This document shows, in pieces, positions 9,851-19,218 of a stretch of 64,000 bases of DNA (position 1 is its first letter; each line of letters begins with the position of its first letter). The position numbers and the translations under genes are program-made. The notes under the pieces were generated by a model, which was not told where the DNA came from, searched no databases, and worked only from the letters and a program-made list of their open reading frames with translations. Source of the DNA: Comamonadaceae bacterium OTU4NAUVB1 (GTDB lineage Bacteria > Pseudomonadota > Gammaproteobacteria > Burkholderiales > Burkholderiaceae_C); assembly GCA_024372625.1 (NCBI GenBank), contig CP099605.1, positions 186,001-250,000 of the forward strand. The letters are read 5' to 3'.

Positions 9851-12295
9851 ATGCATTTCCCTGATTCGACGACCTCCGCCGCGCGCGCAGGTCGATGGCT
9901 GCCGGCCGCGCTGGCGATGGCGGCGCTCGCCGCCTGTGGCGGCAGCGGCGATGGCGACGGCGACGCCGGGTCCGGCGGCGCGTCCGTGAACAAGCTGGAG
10001 ATCCGCACGCTGTCCACGCGCGCCGACTGGGTCACCGACGGCGACGCACTGGTCGAACTGGTGCTGCCCGCCGGCGTCGGCGCGAGCGCCCTGGCGGTGG
10101 ACGTCGACGGCCGCGACGTCACCAGCGCCTTCGCGACGCGCCCCGATGGCCGCACCCTGGGCCTGGTCACGGGCCTGAAGGCGGGTGCCAACGTGCTCAA
10201 CGCCCGCACCGCCGCGGGCGCGGCCAGCCTGACCCTCACCAACACCGCGCGCAACGCGCCGGTGTTCTCCGGCGCCCAGGTCACGCCCTTCTATTGCGCC
10301 ACGCCGGTGCCCCAGGGCGTCACCGCCACGGCGCCGGCGAGCAACGGCAGCGGCCTGTCGACGCCGGCGAGCGACGCGCAATGCACGACCGCGAGCGAAT
10401 TCAAGCTCTACTACCGCACGACCGTGGCGGGCTGCTCGTTCGGCCTGCCCGATCCGAGCCCGACCGTCGGCTACAACGACACCGCGCCGCCCGTCTCGGC
10501 GGCGGCGCCGGCCAACCCCTGCTTCAAGCCCTACGCCGCCGGCGCGTCGGCGCCGGCCGACCTGGCCACCACCACCACCGACGCCGGCGTGACCGTGCCC
10601 TACGTCGTGCGCGTGGAGCGCGGCGTGATGAACCGCGGCATCTACGACCTGGTCGTGCTGCACGACCCGGCGAAGGCCTGGACGCCGACCGCGCCGCAGC
10701 CCCAGTGGAACGGCAAGGTCTACTACCAGTTCGGCTCCAGCACCGGCCAGCCGAGGCGCCAGATCCGCCCGCAGAGCGCCTGGCCGTCGTTCGACGCCCA
10801 GCTCGCGCGCGGCTACCTGGTGGCGGCCAACAGCATGACCGACTCGGCCATCAACTCCAACCGGGTCATGATGACCGAGACCGTCGGGCGCATGAAGGAG
10901 CGCATCGTCGACGGCTACGGGCCGATCCGCTTCACGATGGGCGCGGGCTGCTCGGGCGGTTCGATCAACTCGCACATGAGCGCCTCCATCTCCCCCGGGC
11001 TGCTCGACGGCGTGACCGTCTCCTGCGCCTACCCGGACTCCGAGACCACCGCCATCGAGGTCGGTGACTGCGTGCAGCTGGTGGAGGCCTACCGCAAGCC
11101 GGCCTGGCTGCAGCTGATGAGCGGCAACGGCGTCACGCCCACAGCCGAGGCGGCCAAGAAGGCCGCCATCAACGGCCACCCCGACCAGACCGCCTGCCAC
11201 GGCTGGTACAACGCCTTCGGCAGCAACGCCAAGGCCGGCAACTACGTGCAGAAGCTCGTGGCCTCGCCCGACGGCGTGCTGGTCGCCCCCGGCCCCGTGG
11301 TCAACAACTGCCAGATGCCCGCCGGCCTGGTCTACGACCCGGTGACCAACCCCGGCGGCGCGCGCTGCAACGCCTGGGACTGGGCGGTGTCGGTCTTCGG
11401 CAAGACCGCCGACGGCATCCGCGCCAACGAGACGCGCGACAACGTCGGCGTGCAGTACGGCCTGAAGGCGCTGCTCTCGGGCGCCATCACGCCCGAGGAG
11501 TTCGTCGTCGTCAACGAGATCGCCGGCGGCGCCGATCACGACACCAACCCGCAGGCCGCGCGCACGCAGGCCGACGCGCCGGCGCTGTCGGTGGCCTACC
11601 GCGCGGGCATCGTCATGAGCGGGCGCAACCTGGCCAAGACGGCGGTGATCGACATGCGCGGCTGGGACGACTCCGGGCTGATCCTGCAGCCGGGCACGAC
11701 CGCGCGCAGCACCATCCCGATCCACTACGTGTGGCGCAGCTTCTCGATCCGCGACCGCCTGGTGCGCGAGTACGGCGATGCCAACAGCCACGCGCTGTGG
11801 CGTTTCGGCCGCGGCGGGCTGCTCTCGCCGGTGCTGGCGCCGCAGGCGTTCACCACGATGGACCAGTGGCTCACCACGATCAAGGCCGACACCAGCGGCC
11901 GCAGCATCGAGGACAAGGTACGCGCCGCGCGGCCGGCCGACGCGCAGAACTTCTGCGTGCTCTCGAGCGACGTGGCGCAGTCCACGCGCATCACCGACGC
12001 GGCCGTCTGCGATGCCGATCCGTTCCTGAAGCCGTCGTCGTCGCCGCGCCAGGTGGCCGGTGGCCCGCTGTCGGAACACATCCTGAAGTGCCAGCTGCGG
12101 CCGCTCGACGCGGGCGAGTACGGCGGCCGGCTCAACGCGACGCAGCTCGCGCGCCTGCAGGCGGTGTTCCCCGGCGGCGTGTGCGACTGGAGCAAGCCCG
12201 GCGTCGGCCAGCAGGCCGCGGTGGGCCCGCTGGAATTCAGCGCCGGCCCGGGCGGCCGCGCGCTGGCGGCGGCACCGGTGTCGATCGCGAAGTGA
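9851..12295 (+). CDS. Large secreted lipoprotein, DUF6351-like (putative alpha/beta-hydrolase)
   Basis: An 814-residue exported lipoprotein: hydrophobic segment at residues 17-28 and lipobox LAAC with Cys29, followed by a Gly/Asp-rich spacer. The rest resembles DUF6351 proteins. It has an N-terminal Ig-like region (to about residue 135), a Cys-containing middle, and a hydrolase-like core with GAGCSGGSINSHM, whose Ser368 sits in a G-x-S-x-G context. It also contains HGWYNAF and an HYVWRSFSIRDRL stretch. At least ten Cys residues after the lipobox suggest disulphides in an extracytoplasmic location. A strong ribosome binding site (AGGAGAC, 9838-9844) supports the ATG at 9851. It is monocistronic, ending at the terminator at 12353-12394. 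The substrate is unknown; feruloyl-esterase-like or polyester hydrolysis are guesses. Confidence 0.72.
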   Translation: MHFPDSTTSAARAGRWLPAALAMAALAACGGSGDGDGDAGSGGASVNKLEIRTLSTRADWVTDGDALVELVLPAGVGASALAVDVDGRDVTSAFATRPDGRTLGLVTGLKAGANVLNARTAAGAASLTLTNTARNAPVFSGAQVTPFYCATPVPQGVTATAPASNGSGLSTPASDAQCTTASEFKLYYRTTVAGCSFGLPDPSPTVGYNDTAPPVSAAAPANPCFKPYAAGASAPADLATTTTDAGVTVPYVVRVERGVMNRGIYDLVVLHDPAKAWTPTAPQPQWNGKVYYQFGSSTGQPRRQIRPQSAWPSFDAQLARGYLVAANSMTDSAINSNRVMMTETVGRMKERIVDGYGPIRFTMGAGCSGGSINSHMSASISPGLLDGVTVSCAYPDSETTAIEVGDCVQLVEAYRKPAWLQLMSGNGVTPTAEAAKKAAINGHPDQTACHGWYNAFGSNAKAGNYVQKLVASPDGVLVAPGPVVNNCQMPAGLVYDPVTNPGGARCNAWDWAVSVFGKTADGIRANETRDNVGVQYGLKALLSGAITPEEFVVVNEIAGGADHDTNPQAARTQADAPALSVAYRAGIVMSGRNLAKTAVIDMRGWDDSGLILQPGTTARSTIPIHYVWRSFSIRDRLVREYGDANSHALWRFGRGGLLSPVLAPQAFTTMDQWLTTIKADTSGRSIEDKVRAARPADAQNFCVLSSDVAQSTRITDAAVCDADPFLKPSSSPRQVAGGPLSEHILKCQLRPLDAGEYGGRLNATQLARLQAVFPGGVCDWSKPGVGQQAAVGPLEFSAGPGGRALAAAPVSIAK

Positions 12296-12352
12296 CCTGA
12301 GACACCGCGCGGACGCGGGCCCCGGGCCCGCTGCGCGCGGCGTCCGACGTCC

Positions 12353-12394
12353 GGCACGGGCCGGCGGAGCGATCCGCCGGCCCGTGCCGTTTTT
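12353..12394 (+). terminator. Rho-independent terminator after the DUF6351-like gene
   Basis: A perfect 16-bp stem (12353-12368 pairing with 12373-12388), closed by the tetraloop GCGA, is followed one base later by five T residues (12390-12394). It ends the lipoprotein transcript 58 bp after the stop codon. The pgk -10 element begins only 24 bp downstream, so this structure insulates pgk from the upstream gene. Confidence 0.93.
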
Positions 12395-12417
12395 GGGAGT
12401 GCTCCGAGAGGCGCTCC

Positions 12418-12423
12418 TACAAT
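12418..12423 (+). promoter_or_regulatory. Probable pgk -10 element (TACAAT)
   Basis: TACAAT followed by TCCGCGC lies 78 bp before the pgk start, between the terminator and the gene. The same TA-x-AAT pattern with a GC-rich start region recurs before fba, purE and pyrF in this window. No good -35 hexamer is visible at 17 bp; the nearest candidate, TTGGGA, overlaps the terminator T tract and is 19 bp away. Confidence 0.55.
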
Positions 12424-12501
12424 TCCGCGCTGCAGGCGCTCCCGCCTGTGCCCGTCGGCATCGCCGATCAGGCCCACTCCCCCTTCTTCCTCCAGACCGC
12501 C

Positions 12502-13695
12502 ATGAACGTCATCCGCTTTTCCGATCTGTGCGCCCAAGGCCGAGTCGCCGGCCAGCGCGTTTTCATCCGCGCCGACCTCAACGTGCCGCAGGACGACACC
12601 GGCCGCATCACCGAGGACACCCGCATCCGCGCCTCGGTGCCGTGCATCCGCCAGGCGCTCGACGCCGGCGCCGCCGTCATGGTGACCTCGCACCTGGGCC
12701 GTCCGACCGAGGGCGAATTCAAGCCCGCCGACTCGCTCGCGCCGGTCGCCACCCGCCTGGGCGAGCTGCTCGGGCGCGAGGTGCGCCTGGTGGCCGGCTG
12801 GGTCGACGGCGTCCAGATCGAACCGGGCGAGGTCGTGCTGCTGGAGAACTGCCGCCTCAACAAGGGCGAGAAGAAGAACGACGAGGCGCTCGCGCGCAAG
12901 CTCGCCGCGCTGACCGACATCTACGTGAACGACGCCTTCGGCACCGCGCACCGCGCCGAAGCCACCACCTACGGCATCGCGCAGTACGCGAAGGTCGCCG
13001 CCGCCGGCCCGCTGCTGGCCGCCGAGATCGACGCCATCACCCAGGCACTGGCGCAGCCGAAGCGTCCGCTGGTGGCGATCGTCGCCGGCTCCAAGGTCAG
13101 CACCAAGCTGACCATCCTCAAGAGCCTGGCCGACAAGGTCGACCAGCTCGTCGTGGGTGGCGGCATCGCCAACACCTTCATGCTGGCCGCCGGCCTGTCG
13201 ATCGGCAAGTCGCTGGCCGAGCCGGACCTGGTCGACCAGGCCAGGGCGGTGATCGAGGCGATGCGCGCGCGCGGCGCCGACGTGCCGATCCCGGTGGACG
13301 TCGTGACCGCCAAGACCTTCTCCGCCACGGCCGAGGCGAGCGTGAAGGCGGCCGACGCGGTCGCCGAGGACGACCTGATCCTGGACATCGGCCCGAAGAC
13401 CGCCGAGATGCTCGCCACGCAGTTGCGCAAGGCCGGCACCATCGTCTGGAACGGCCCGGTCGGGGTGTTCGAGTTCGACGCGTTCTCCAAGGGAACGGAA
13501 GCCATCGCCCGCGCCATCGCCGAGAGTCCGGCGTTCTCGATCGCCGGCGGTGGCGACACGCTGGCCGCGATCGCCAAGTACGGCATCGAGGACAAGGTCG
13601 GCTACATCTCGACGGGCGGCGGCGCCTTCCTGGAGATCCTTGAAGGCAAGACGCTCCCGGCGCTGGAGATCCTGGAGCGGCGCGCGGCGGGCTGA
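12502..13695 (+). CDS. pgk: Phosphoglycerate kinase
   Basis: Catalyses the reversible transfer of phosphate between 1,3-bisphosphoglycerate and ADP in glycolysis and gluconeogenesis. The 397-residue protein has the N-terminal signature [10 protein letters not shown], the substrate-binding [31 protein letters not shown], the hinge region, [13 protein letters not shown] and the nucleotide-binding GGGDTLAA with the C-terminal [11 protein letters not shown]. The start MNVIRFSDL at 12502 is the family N-terminus; a longer frame from 12448 lacks support. It has its own promoter signal and begins the pgk-pyk-fba glycolytic stretch, although the next two genes are on the opposite strand. Confidence 0.98.
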   Translation: MNVIRFSDLCAQGRVAGQRVFIRADLNVPQDDTGRITEDTRIRASVPCIRQALDAGAAVMVTSHLGRPTEGEFKPADSLAPVATRLGELLGREVRLVAGWVDGVQIEPGEVVLLENCRLNKGEKKNDEALARKLAALTDIYVNDAFGTAHRAEATTYGIAQYAKVAAAGPLLAAEIDAITQALAQPKRPLVAIVAGSKVSTKLTILKSLADKVDQLVVGGGIANTFMLAAGLSIGKSLAEPDLVDQARAVIEAMRARGADVPIPVDVVTAKTFSATAEASVKAADAVAEDDLILDIGPKTAEMLATQLRKAGTIVWNGPVGVFEFDAFSKGTEAIARAIAESPAFSIAGGGDTLAAIAKYGIEDKVGYISTGGGAFLEILEGKTLPALEILERRAAG

Positions 13696-13711
13696 GGCCG
13701 GCCGGGCGTCG

Positions 13712-14437
13712 TCAGACGGCGCCGCCAGCCACGCGGTCGCCGCGCAGTTCGTCGAACAGGCGCGCCTGCACCAGGAGCAGGGCGAGGTAGCAGACGGCCT
13801 CGGCCAACTCCTCGGCCATCATGCGCAACGCCTCGGTGTCCTGCGCCTCGAAGAACATGCTGCTCTCCGACAGCGTGGCCATCAGGGCCGCGGCAGCGCC
13901 CAGCACGAACTCGAACCAGGGAAAGCGGTGCCGCCGCATCAGCGCGACCAGCGGGCGGTCGAGCCGCCAGCGCAGGAAGGCCAGCACCGCCACCGCCACG
14001 GCCGCCAGCACGAGCGGCTTGATGGCCATGTGGTACCAGAGCTTGCTGGAGGAGAAGTACGGCCCGTCGGCCTCCATCACGCCATGGGTGAGGAAGGTGG
14101 CGCCCCAGCTGGTCTCCCGGCCGGCGCACAGGAGCCAGAACGCCAGGGCGATCAGGCTCAGGCGCAGGGCCGCCGCGCACCCGGGGGCGATCCGCGCGGC
14201 GGGTGCACGGCGCAGCTTGCGCCAGGTCCAGGCCGCCCAAGAGAAACCGATCAGCAGGATGGCGATCTGCGCGTCCTCGACCCAGCCGTTTTCCCAACTG
14301 GAGCGTTCGGGCAGTCGACGGGCCAGCGGATAGACGGCGATCAGCAGGACCAGCAACCCCCACCGCGCGATGCCGAAGAGGCGGGTGCGGCAGATGGAGG
14401 GCATGGAGGCTGGATCGGTCGAGACGCAGGAAGTCAT
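13712..14437 (-). CDS. Hypothetical multi-pass membrane protein
   Basis: The 241-residue product contains about six hydrophobic helices (WGLLVLLIAVYPLA, DAQIAILLIGFSWAAW, LRLSLIALAFWLLCAG, PLVLAAVAVAVLAFLRW, FEFVLGAAAALMATL, AVCYLALLLVQARL). A conserved-looking polar loop, RETSWGATFLTHGV, lies between helices 3 and 4, and a segment with acidic residues (AQDTEALRMMAEELAEAV) precedes the last helix. I do not recognise the family. The start is uncertain: the ATG at 14437 has AAGGA directly before it, and another ATG at 14404 is possible. It lies 52 bp downstream of the desaturase on the same strand, so the two may be cotranscribed. Confidence 0.6.
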   Translation of the reverse strand: MTSCVSTDPASMPSICRTRLFGIARWGLLVLLIAVYPLARRLPERSSWENGWVEDAQIAILLIGFSWAAWTWRKLRRAPAARIAPGCAAALRLSLIALAFWLLCAGRETSWGATFLTHGVMEADGPYFSSSKLWYHMAIKPLVLAAVAVAVLAFLRWRLDRPLVALMRRHRFPWFEFVLGAAAALMATLSESSMFFEAQDTEALRMMAEELAEAVCYLALLLVQARLFDELRGDRVAGGAV

Positions 14438-14489
14438 CCTTGCGACGATAGGCAAAGGCGCCGGAGCGCGCCAGCAGCCGGCGTCGTCT

Positions 14490-15593
14490 TTACATGGCCG
14501 ACACGAAGCGTGGCGCGCTGGTCGCGCGGCCCTCGAAATCGGTCCAGCACTGGCGCGTGAAGTCGTAGAGCTTGCAGGCGCGCGCGGTGTCGAAGTACCA
14601 CCGCCAGGAGAACCGCTGGACGATGATCCGCTCGGGCAGCAGATGCTCCAGGGTGCGCTGCGCTTCCTTCAGCTTGTAGAGCGGGATGCTCATGTCGACG
14701 TGATGCGCGGTGTGCTCCATGATGTGGTGCAGCAGGGCGCCGAACTGCAGCGGGAAGGTCAGGTGCACGGTGGTCGAGACGAAGGGCTGGGCGCGCTGCC
14801 AGGCCGCGCGGTCGTCGTGCCACTGCGCTCTGACGTGCGTGTGGTGGCCGTAGATCACGAAGCCCATCATGTGGAACCAGAACACCACCGGCACGCCGAA
14901 GCCCGCCAGCAGCACCCAGCCTACCGGCTGCCCGGCGGCCAGCGCGCCCGCGGCGAGTGCGGCGACCCAGGCGGCGGTGAAGGCGCAGACGAGCAGGCAG
15001 TCCTTCCAGAAGATCGGCCGCATGGTGTTGCCCAGCGCCTTCTTGGTCGGAAACATCATCTTCTTCCACCAGATCTCGACCATGTAGTAGGCCCCGGGGC
15101 CCCAGCCGCTGCGGTAGAGGCGCTGGAACAGCCGGCCGACGGGCGACAGCGCGCGGTATTCGGCCTGCGTGAGCGGCGCCCAGACGAAGTCCACGCCCTT
15201 GAGGTTGGTGAAGCCGTGGTGGACCACGTTGTGCCCCATGTCCCAGAGGCTGTAGGCCGTCAGCGAGGGCAGGAAGGCGATGCGCCCGAGCCACTTGTTG
15301 AGCCGGCGGTGCGGCGTCAGGCTCTGGTGGCAGCCGTCGTGGCCGATGATGAAGAGCCGTCCGATGACGAAGCCCGCGAGCAGGCCGGCCAGCAGCTTCA
15401 GCCAGACCGACTTCACCAGCACGGTGGCCGTGAGCAGCGCGCCGAACAGCAGGTAGTCGATGGCCAGCAGCACGAAGGCGCGCACGGTGGTGCGCTGGGC
15501 CAGGGGAATCAGCCACAACCGGATGACCTTGCGGTGGGGCAGCGGTGCGTCGGGCGGCAGGGGCGAAGGAACGGGTTCGGTGGGGGTCTGCAT
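14490..15593 (-). CDS. Fatty acid desaturase family protein
   Basis: A 367-residue membrane-bound di-iron desaturase or hydroxylase. It has the three histidine boxes of the family: HDGCH, HNVVHHG and, in the C-terminal half, HTAHHVD, plus an extra HHTH in the middle. Two pairs of membrane helices (VRAFVLLAIDYLLFGALL, LLAGLLAGFVIGRLFIIG; CAFTAAWVAALAAG, VLLAGFGVPVVFWFHMM) place the His boxes on the cytoplasmic side. The substrate is likely an acyl lipid, but carotenoid or hydroxylase relatives cannot be excluded. The ATG at 15593 (MQTPTEP) was chosen; a GTG at 15641 would add 16 residues. It is divergent from pyk. Confidence 0.87.
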   Translation of the reverse strand: MQTPTEPVPSPLPPDAPLPHRKVIRLWLIPLAQRTTVRAFVLLAIDYLLFGALLTATVLVKSVWLKLLAGLLAGFVIGRLFIIGHDGCHQSLTPHRRLNKWLGRIAFLPSLTAYSLWDMGHNVVHHGFTNLKGVDFVWAPLTQAEYRALSPVGRLFQRLYRSGWGPGAYYMVEIWWKKMMFPTKKALGNTMRPIFWKDCLLVCAFTAAWVAALAAGALAAGQPVGWVLLAGFGVPVVFWFHMMGFVIYGHHTHVRAQWHDDRAAWQRAQPFVSTTVHLTFPLQFGALLHHIMEHTAHHVDMSIPLYKLKEAQRTLEHLLPERIIVQRFSWRWYFDTARACKLYDFTRQCWTDFEGRATSAPRFVSAM

Positions 15594-15790
15594 GAGACGG
15601 ACAGGAAAGGTGAAGGAAATCGCGGCACGCGAGGCGTCCACGTCGCATTCATCGAGGGACCGGTCGTGACGGGCGGGGAACAGGGGGAGGGCGAAGGGTG
15701 CCGACCGCTTCCCGGACGATCTTGCATGCCGTTCGATGTCACGACCTCATGTGAGAATTGTGCCAAAAGCCACACACCGGAGACCCATCC

Positions 15791-17239
15791 ATGGACATCG
15801 TCCGCCTTCCCCGCCACGCCACCAAGATCGTCGCGACCCTCGGTCCCGCCTCCAACACGCCGGAGTTGCTGGAGCAGATGATCCACAGCAAGGTCAGCGT
15901 GGTGCGACTGAACTTCAGCCATGGCACGGCCCAGGACCACATCGCCCGCGCGGCGATGGTGCGCGAGGCGGCGCGCAAGGTGGGTCGCGAGGTGGCGATC
16001 ATGGCCGACCTGCAGGGCCCGAAGATCCGCGTGGGCAAGTTCGCCGAGGGGCGCATCTGGCTCGAACCGGGCGCCAGCTTCACGCTCGACGCGGCGCGCA
16101 CGGTGCCGGGCGACATCGCCGCGGTCGGCCTCGACTACAAGGACCTGCCGCGCGACGTCAAGGCCGGCGACCGGCTGCTGCTCAACGACGGCCTGATCGT
16201 GCTGCGCGTGGACGCGGTCAAGGGCGAGACGGTGGTCACCACCGTCGTCCTCGGCGGCGAGCTGTCCAACAACAAGGGCATCAACAAGCAGGGCGGCGGC
16301 CTGACCGCGCCCGCGCTGACGGCCAAGGACATGGAGGACATCAAGACCGCGATGAGCTTCCAGGCCGACTACGTGGCCGTGAGCTTTCCCAAGAACGCCA
16401 CCGACATGGAGATGGCGCGCCAGCTGTGCAACGTGGCGGCCGCCGAGTACGGCCACCGGCCCGGCATGATCGCCAAGATCGAGCGCGCCGAGGCGATCCC
16501 CAAGCTCGAGGAGATCCTGCGCGCGAGCGACGGGATCATGGTCGCGCGCGGCGACCTGGCCGTGGAGGTGGGCAACGCGGCGGTGCCGGCGCTGCAGAAG
16601 AAGATGATCCGCATGGCGCGCGAGATGGACAAGGTGGCCATCACCGCCACGCAGATGATGGAGTCGATGATCACCAATCCCGTGCCCACGCGCGCCGAGG
16701 TGAGCGACGTGGCCAACGCGGTGCTCGACGGCACCGACGCCGTCATGCTGAGCGCCGAGACGGCCTCGGGCCGCTATCCCCTGGAGACGGTGCAGGAGAT
16801 GAGCCGCATCTGCGAGGCCGCCGAGCAGGCCGAGGACACCGCGCGCGACACCGATTTCAGCGGCCACACCTATGCCCGCATCGACCAGGCCATCGCCATG
16901 GGGGCGCTTTTCACCGCGCACCACCTCGGCGCCAAGGCGATCGTCGCGCTGACCGAATCGGGCTCCACGCCGCTGTGGATGAGCCGGCATGCGGCCCACA
17001 TCCCGGTCTATGCGCTGACCTCGCGGCTGGCCACGCAGCGCAGGATGGCGCTCTACCGCAACGTGCGTCCGCTGCTGATGGATTCGCACACCGATCGCGA
17101 CACGGCGCTCGACCACGCCGAGGCCCACCTCAAGAAGCGCGGCATCGTGCAGAGCGGCGACGTCTACGCCATCACCTGCGGCGAGCCCATGGGCGCGCCC
17201 GGCGGCACCAACATGCTCAAGATCTGCCGGGCGACCTGA
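15791..17239 (+). CDS. pyk: Pyruvate kinase
   Basis: Converts phosphoenolpyruvate and ADP to pyruvate and ATP. The 482-residue protein has the N-terminal TKIVATLGPASNTPELL, VVRLNFSHG, the catalytic MIAKIERAEAIPKLEEI (active-site Lys), GIMVARGDLAVEVG, and the ITATQMMESMITNPVPTRAE and AVMLSAETASGRYP signatures, then the C-terminal domain. The start at 15791 (MDIVRLPRHATK) is chosen over an upstream in-frame ATG at 15758 because a probable -10 (GAGAAT, near 15752-15757) would overlap that codon. It is divergent from the desaturase and followed 52 bp later by an esterase-like gene. Confidence 0.97.
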   Translation: MDIVRLPRHATKIVATLGPASNTPELLEQMIHSKVSVVRLNFSHGTAQDHIARAAMVREAARKVGREVAIMADLQGPKIRVGKFAEGRIWLEPGASFTLDAARTVPGDIAAVGLDYKDLPRDVKAGDRLLLNDGLIVLRVDAVKGETVVTTVVLGGELSNNKGINKQGGGLTAPALTAKDMEDIKTAMSFQADYVAVSFPKNATDMEMARQLCNVAAAEYGHRPGMIAKIERAEAIPKLEEILRASDGIMVARGDLAVEVGNAAVPALQKKMIRMAREMDKVAITATQMMESMITNPVPTRAEVSDVANAVLDGTDAVMLSAETASGRYPLETVQEMSRICEAAEQAEDTARDTDFSGHTYARIDQAIAMGALFTAHHLGAKAIVALTESGSTPLWMSRHAAHIPVYALTSRLATQRRMALYRNVRPLLMDSHTDRDTALDHAEAHLKKRGIVQSGDVYAITCGEPMGAPGGTNMLKICRAT

Positions 17240-17291
17240 GCGGCGCGCGGGGCGCGCGAAACCGAAACGCCCGCGCGCGCGTACCTCCCGC

Positions 17292-18203
17292 ATGACCGCA
17301 GTCCCCCCGTTCCCGCGCCGCCGCCTGCTGGCGTCCGCCCTCGCCCTGTGCGCCACCGCGGCGCTCTCCGCCTGTTCGCCGGCCCGGCTCGTCAACGGGC
17401 TGGTGCCCTCGGACACCTATCGGTTCGAAGGCGGGATCGCCTACGGCGCGGCGCCGCGCCAGCAGCTCGACGTCTACCGCCCGCTGGCCGATGCCGCCGG
17501 CCCGACGGACGGCCGCAAGCCGCCGCTGGTGGTCTTCCTGTACGGCGGCACCTGGACCCACGGCGATCGCGCCGGCTTCCGCTTCGTCGGCGAGGCGCTG
17601 GCCGCGCGGGGCGCGGTGGTCGTCATCCCGGACTACGGCCTGTCGCCGGCGTTCCGGTATCCGGCCTTCGTGCGCGACAGCGCGCTGGCCGTGAAATGGG
17701 CGCTCGACCACGCCGTGCGGCTCGGCGCCGATCCCCGGCGCGTCCACGTCATGGGCCACAGCTCGGGGGCCTACAACGCCGCCATGGTCGCGCTCGACGG
17801 CCGCTGGCTGGCCGAGGCGGGCGCACGGCCGGATCAGCTCGCCGGCTGGATCGGCATGGCCGGTCCCTATGATTTCCTGCCGATCGACGATCCCGAGGCC
17901 CGCGTGGCCTTCGACTGGCCCGCGACCCCGCCCGATTCCCAGCCCTACGCGCATGCCGGCGCCGGCGCGCCACGCACCCTCCTGATGGCCGCGCGCGACG
18001 ACCGCAGCGTCGATCCCGTGCGCAACACCGCGCGGCTGGCGACCAAGCTGCGCGCGGCCGGCGTCGAGGTGCGCACCGAATCGTTCGACGACCTGGGCCA
18101 CGTCACGCTCATCGGTGCCATCGCCCGCCCGCTGGCCTGGATCGGCGGGCCGGTGCTGCCCCCGATCCTGGATTTCATCGGACTCGCGCAGGCCGGGCGG
18201 TAG
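17292..18203 (+). CDS. Alpha/beta-hydrolase lipoprotein (esterase/lipase family)
   Basis: This 303-residue protein has a twin-Arg-like start (RRRLLASALALC), and the lipobox LSAC puts lipidation at Cys28. The mature part is an alpha/beta-hydrolase of the esterase/carboxylesterase type: VVFLYGGTWTHGDR in the place of the oxyanion-hole HGG motif, DYGLSPAFRYPA, the nucleophile elbow GHSSG with Ser157, and a late DLGHVTL supplying the His. Tyr84 replaces the His of the canonical HGG, a difference seen in some family members and worth noting. It sits between pyk and fba on the same strand; the substrate cannot be read from the sequence. Confidence 0.86.
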   Translation: MTAVPPFPRRRLLASALALCATAALSACSPARLVNGLVPSDTYRFEGGIAYGAAPRQQLDVYRPLADAAGPTDGRKPPLVVFLYGGTWTHGDRAGFRFVGEALAARGAVVVIPDYGLSPAFRYPAFVRDSALAVKWALDHAVRLGADPRRVHVMGHSSGAYNAAMVALDGRWLAEAGARPDQLAGWIGMAGPYDFLPIDDPEARVAFDWPATPPDSQPYAHAGAGAPRTLLMAARDDRSVDPVRNTARLATKLRAAGVEVRTESFDDLGHVTLIGAIARPLAWIGGPVLPPILDFIGLAQAGR

Positions 18204-18218
18204 GCGCCCTGGCGTCGA

Positions 18219-18224
18219 TACAAT
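18219..18224 (+). promoter_or_regulatory. Probable fba -10 element (TACAAT)
   Basis: GATACAATCTTGCGC lies just after the esterase stop codon and 66 bp before the fba start. It matches the same TA-x-AAT plus GC pattern seen at pgk. No clear -35 hexamer was found. Confidence 0.5.
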
Positions 18225-18289
18225 CTTGCGCAATCTTTCTCCTCACGCCATCAACGGCCGTCAACGGCCACGAACAAGAGAGCAACGCA

Positions 18290-19177
18290 GTGAATCAGGA
18301 ACAACTCACCCAAGTCACCACCGGCAAGGGCTTCATCGCCGCACTGGACCAGAGCGGGGGCAGCACGCCCAAGGCGCTCAAGCTCTACGGCATCGAGGAA
18401 AGCGCCTACCAGGGCGATGCCGAGATGTTCGACATGGTCCACGCCATGCGCAGCCGCATCATCACCAGCCCGGCCTTCGACGGCCGCCGCGTGATCGGCG
18501 CCATCCTGTTCGAGGCCACCATGGACCGCCAGATCGACGGCATCGACGCCGCGACCTACCTGTGGGAGCGCAAGCAGGTCGTGCCTTTCCTGAAGGTCGA
18601 CAAGGGCCTGGCCGACGAGGCCGACGGCGTGCAGCTCATGAAGGCGATGCCCGAACTCGACGTGCTGCTCCAGCGCGCCGTCGCCAAGGGCATCTTCGGC
18701 ACCAAGATGCGCTCGGTGGTCAACCGCGCCGACGAGAAGGGCATCGCCGCCGTGCTCGACCAGCAGTTCGCCGTCGGCCGCCAGATCCTGGCCGCCGGCC
18801 TGATGCCGATCCTCGAACCCGAGGTCTCCATCGGCGCGGCCGACAAGGCCGAAGCCGAGGCGATCCTCAAGAAGGCCTTCCTCAAGCGCCTCGACGCACT
18901 GCCGGCCGACACCAAGGTCATGCTCAAGCTCACGCTGCCGACCGTGGACGGCTTCTTCCAGGAACTGGTCGACCATCCGAACGTGGTGCGCGTGGTGGCC
19001 CTGTCGGGCGGCTACGCCCGCGACGGCGCCAACGAGCGCCTGGCGCGCAACCCGGGCGTCATCGCCAGCTTCAGCCGCGCGCTGACCGAGGGCCTGAGCG
19101 CCCAGCAGTCCGACGACGGCTTCAACGCCGCCCTGGACAAGGCCGTCGAGTCGATCTACCAGGCTTCGATCACCTGA
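18290..19177 (+). CDS. fda: Fructose-bisphosphate aldolase class I
   Basis: Cleaves fructose 1,6-bisphosphate to DHAP and glyceraldehyde 3-phosphate through a Schiff-base lysine. The 295-residue length and the sequence ([96 protein letters not shown]) match the short bacterial class I family. The Schiff-base Lys is expected in the MLKLTLP segment. The start is GTG at 18290 ([14 protein letters not shown]). There is no metal-binding His pattern, so this is not a class II enzyme. An intrinsic terminator follows 41 bp after the stop. Confidence 0.95.
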   Translation: MNQEQLTQVTTGKGFIAALDQSGGSTPKALKLYGIEESAYQGDAEMFDMVHAMRSRIITSPAFDGRRVIGAILFEATMDRQIDGIDAATYLWERKQVVPFLKVDKGLADEADGVQLMKAMPELDVLLQRAVAKGIFGTKMRSVVNRADEKGIAAVLDQQFAVGRQILAAGLMPILEPEVSIGAADKAEAEAILKKAFLKRLDALPADTKVMLKLTLPTVDGFFQELVDHPNVVRVVALSGGYARDGANERLARNPGVIASFSRALTEGLSAQQSDDGFNAALDKAVESIYQASIT

Positions 19178-19218
19178 TCGACGAAAAACGTCGCCGGGGC
19201 CGCGTGCCCCGCCGCACC

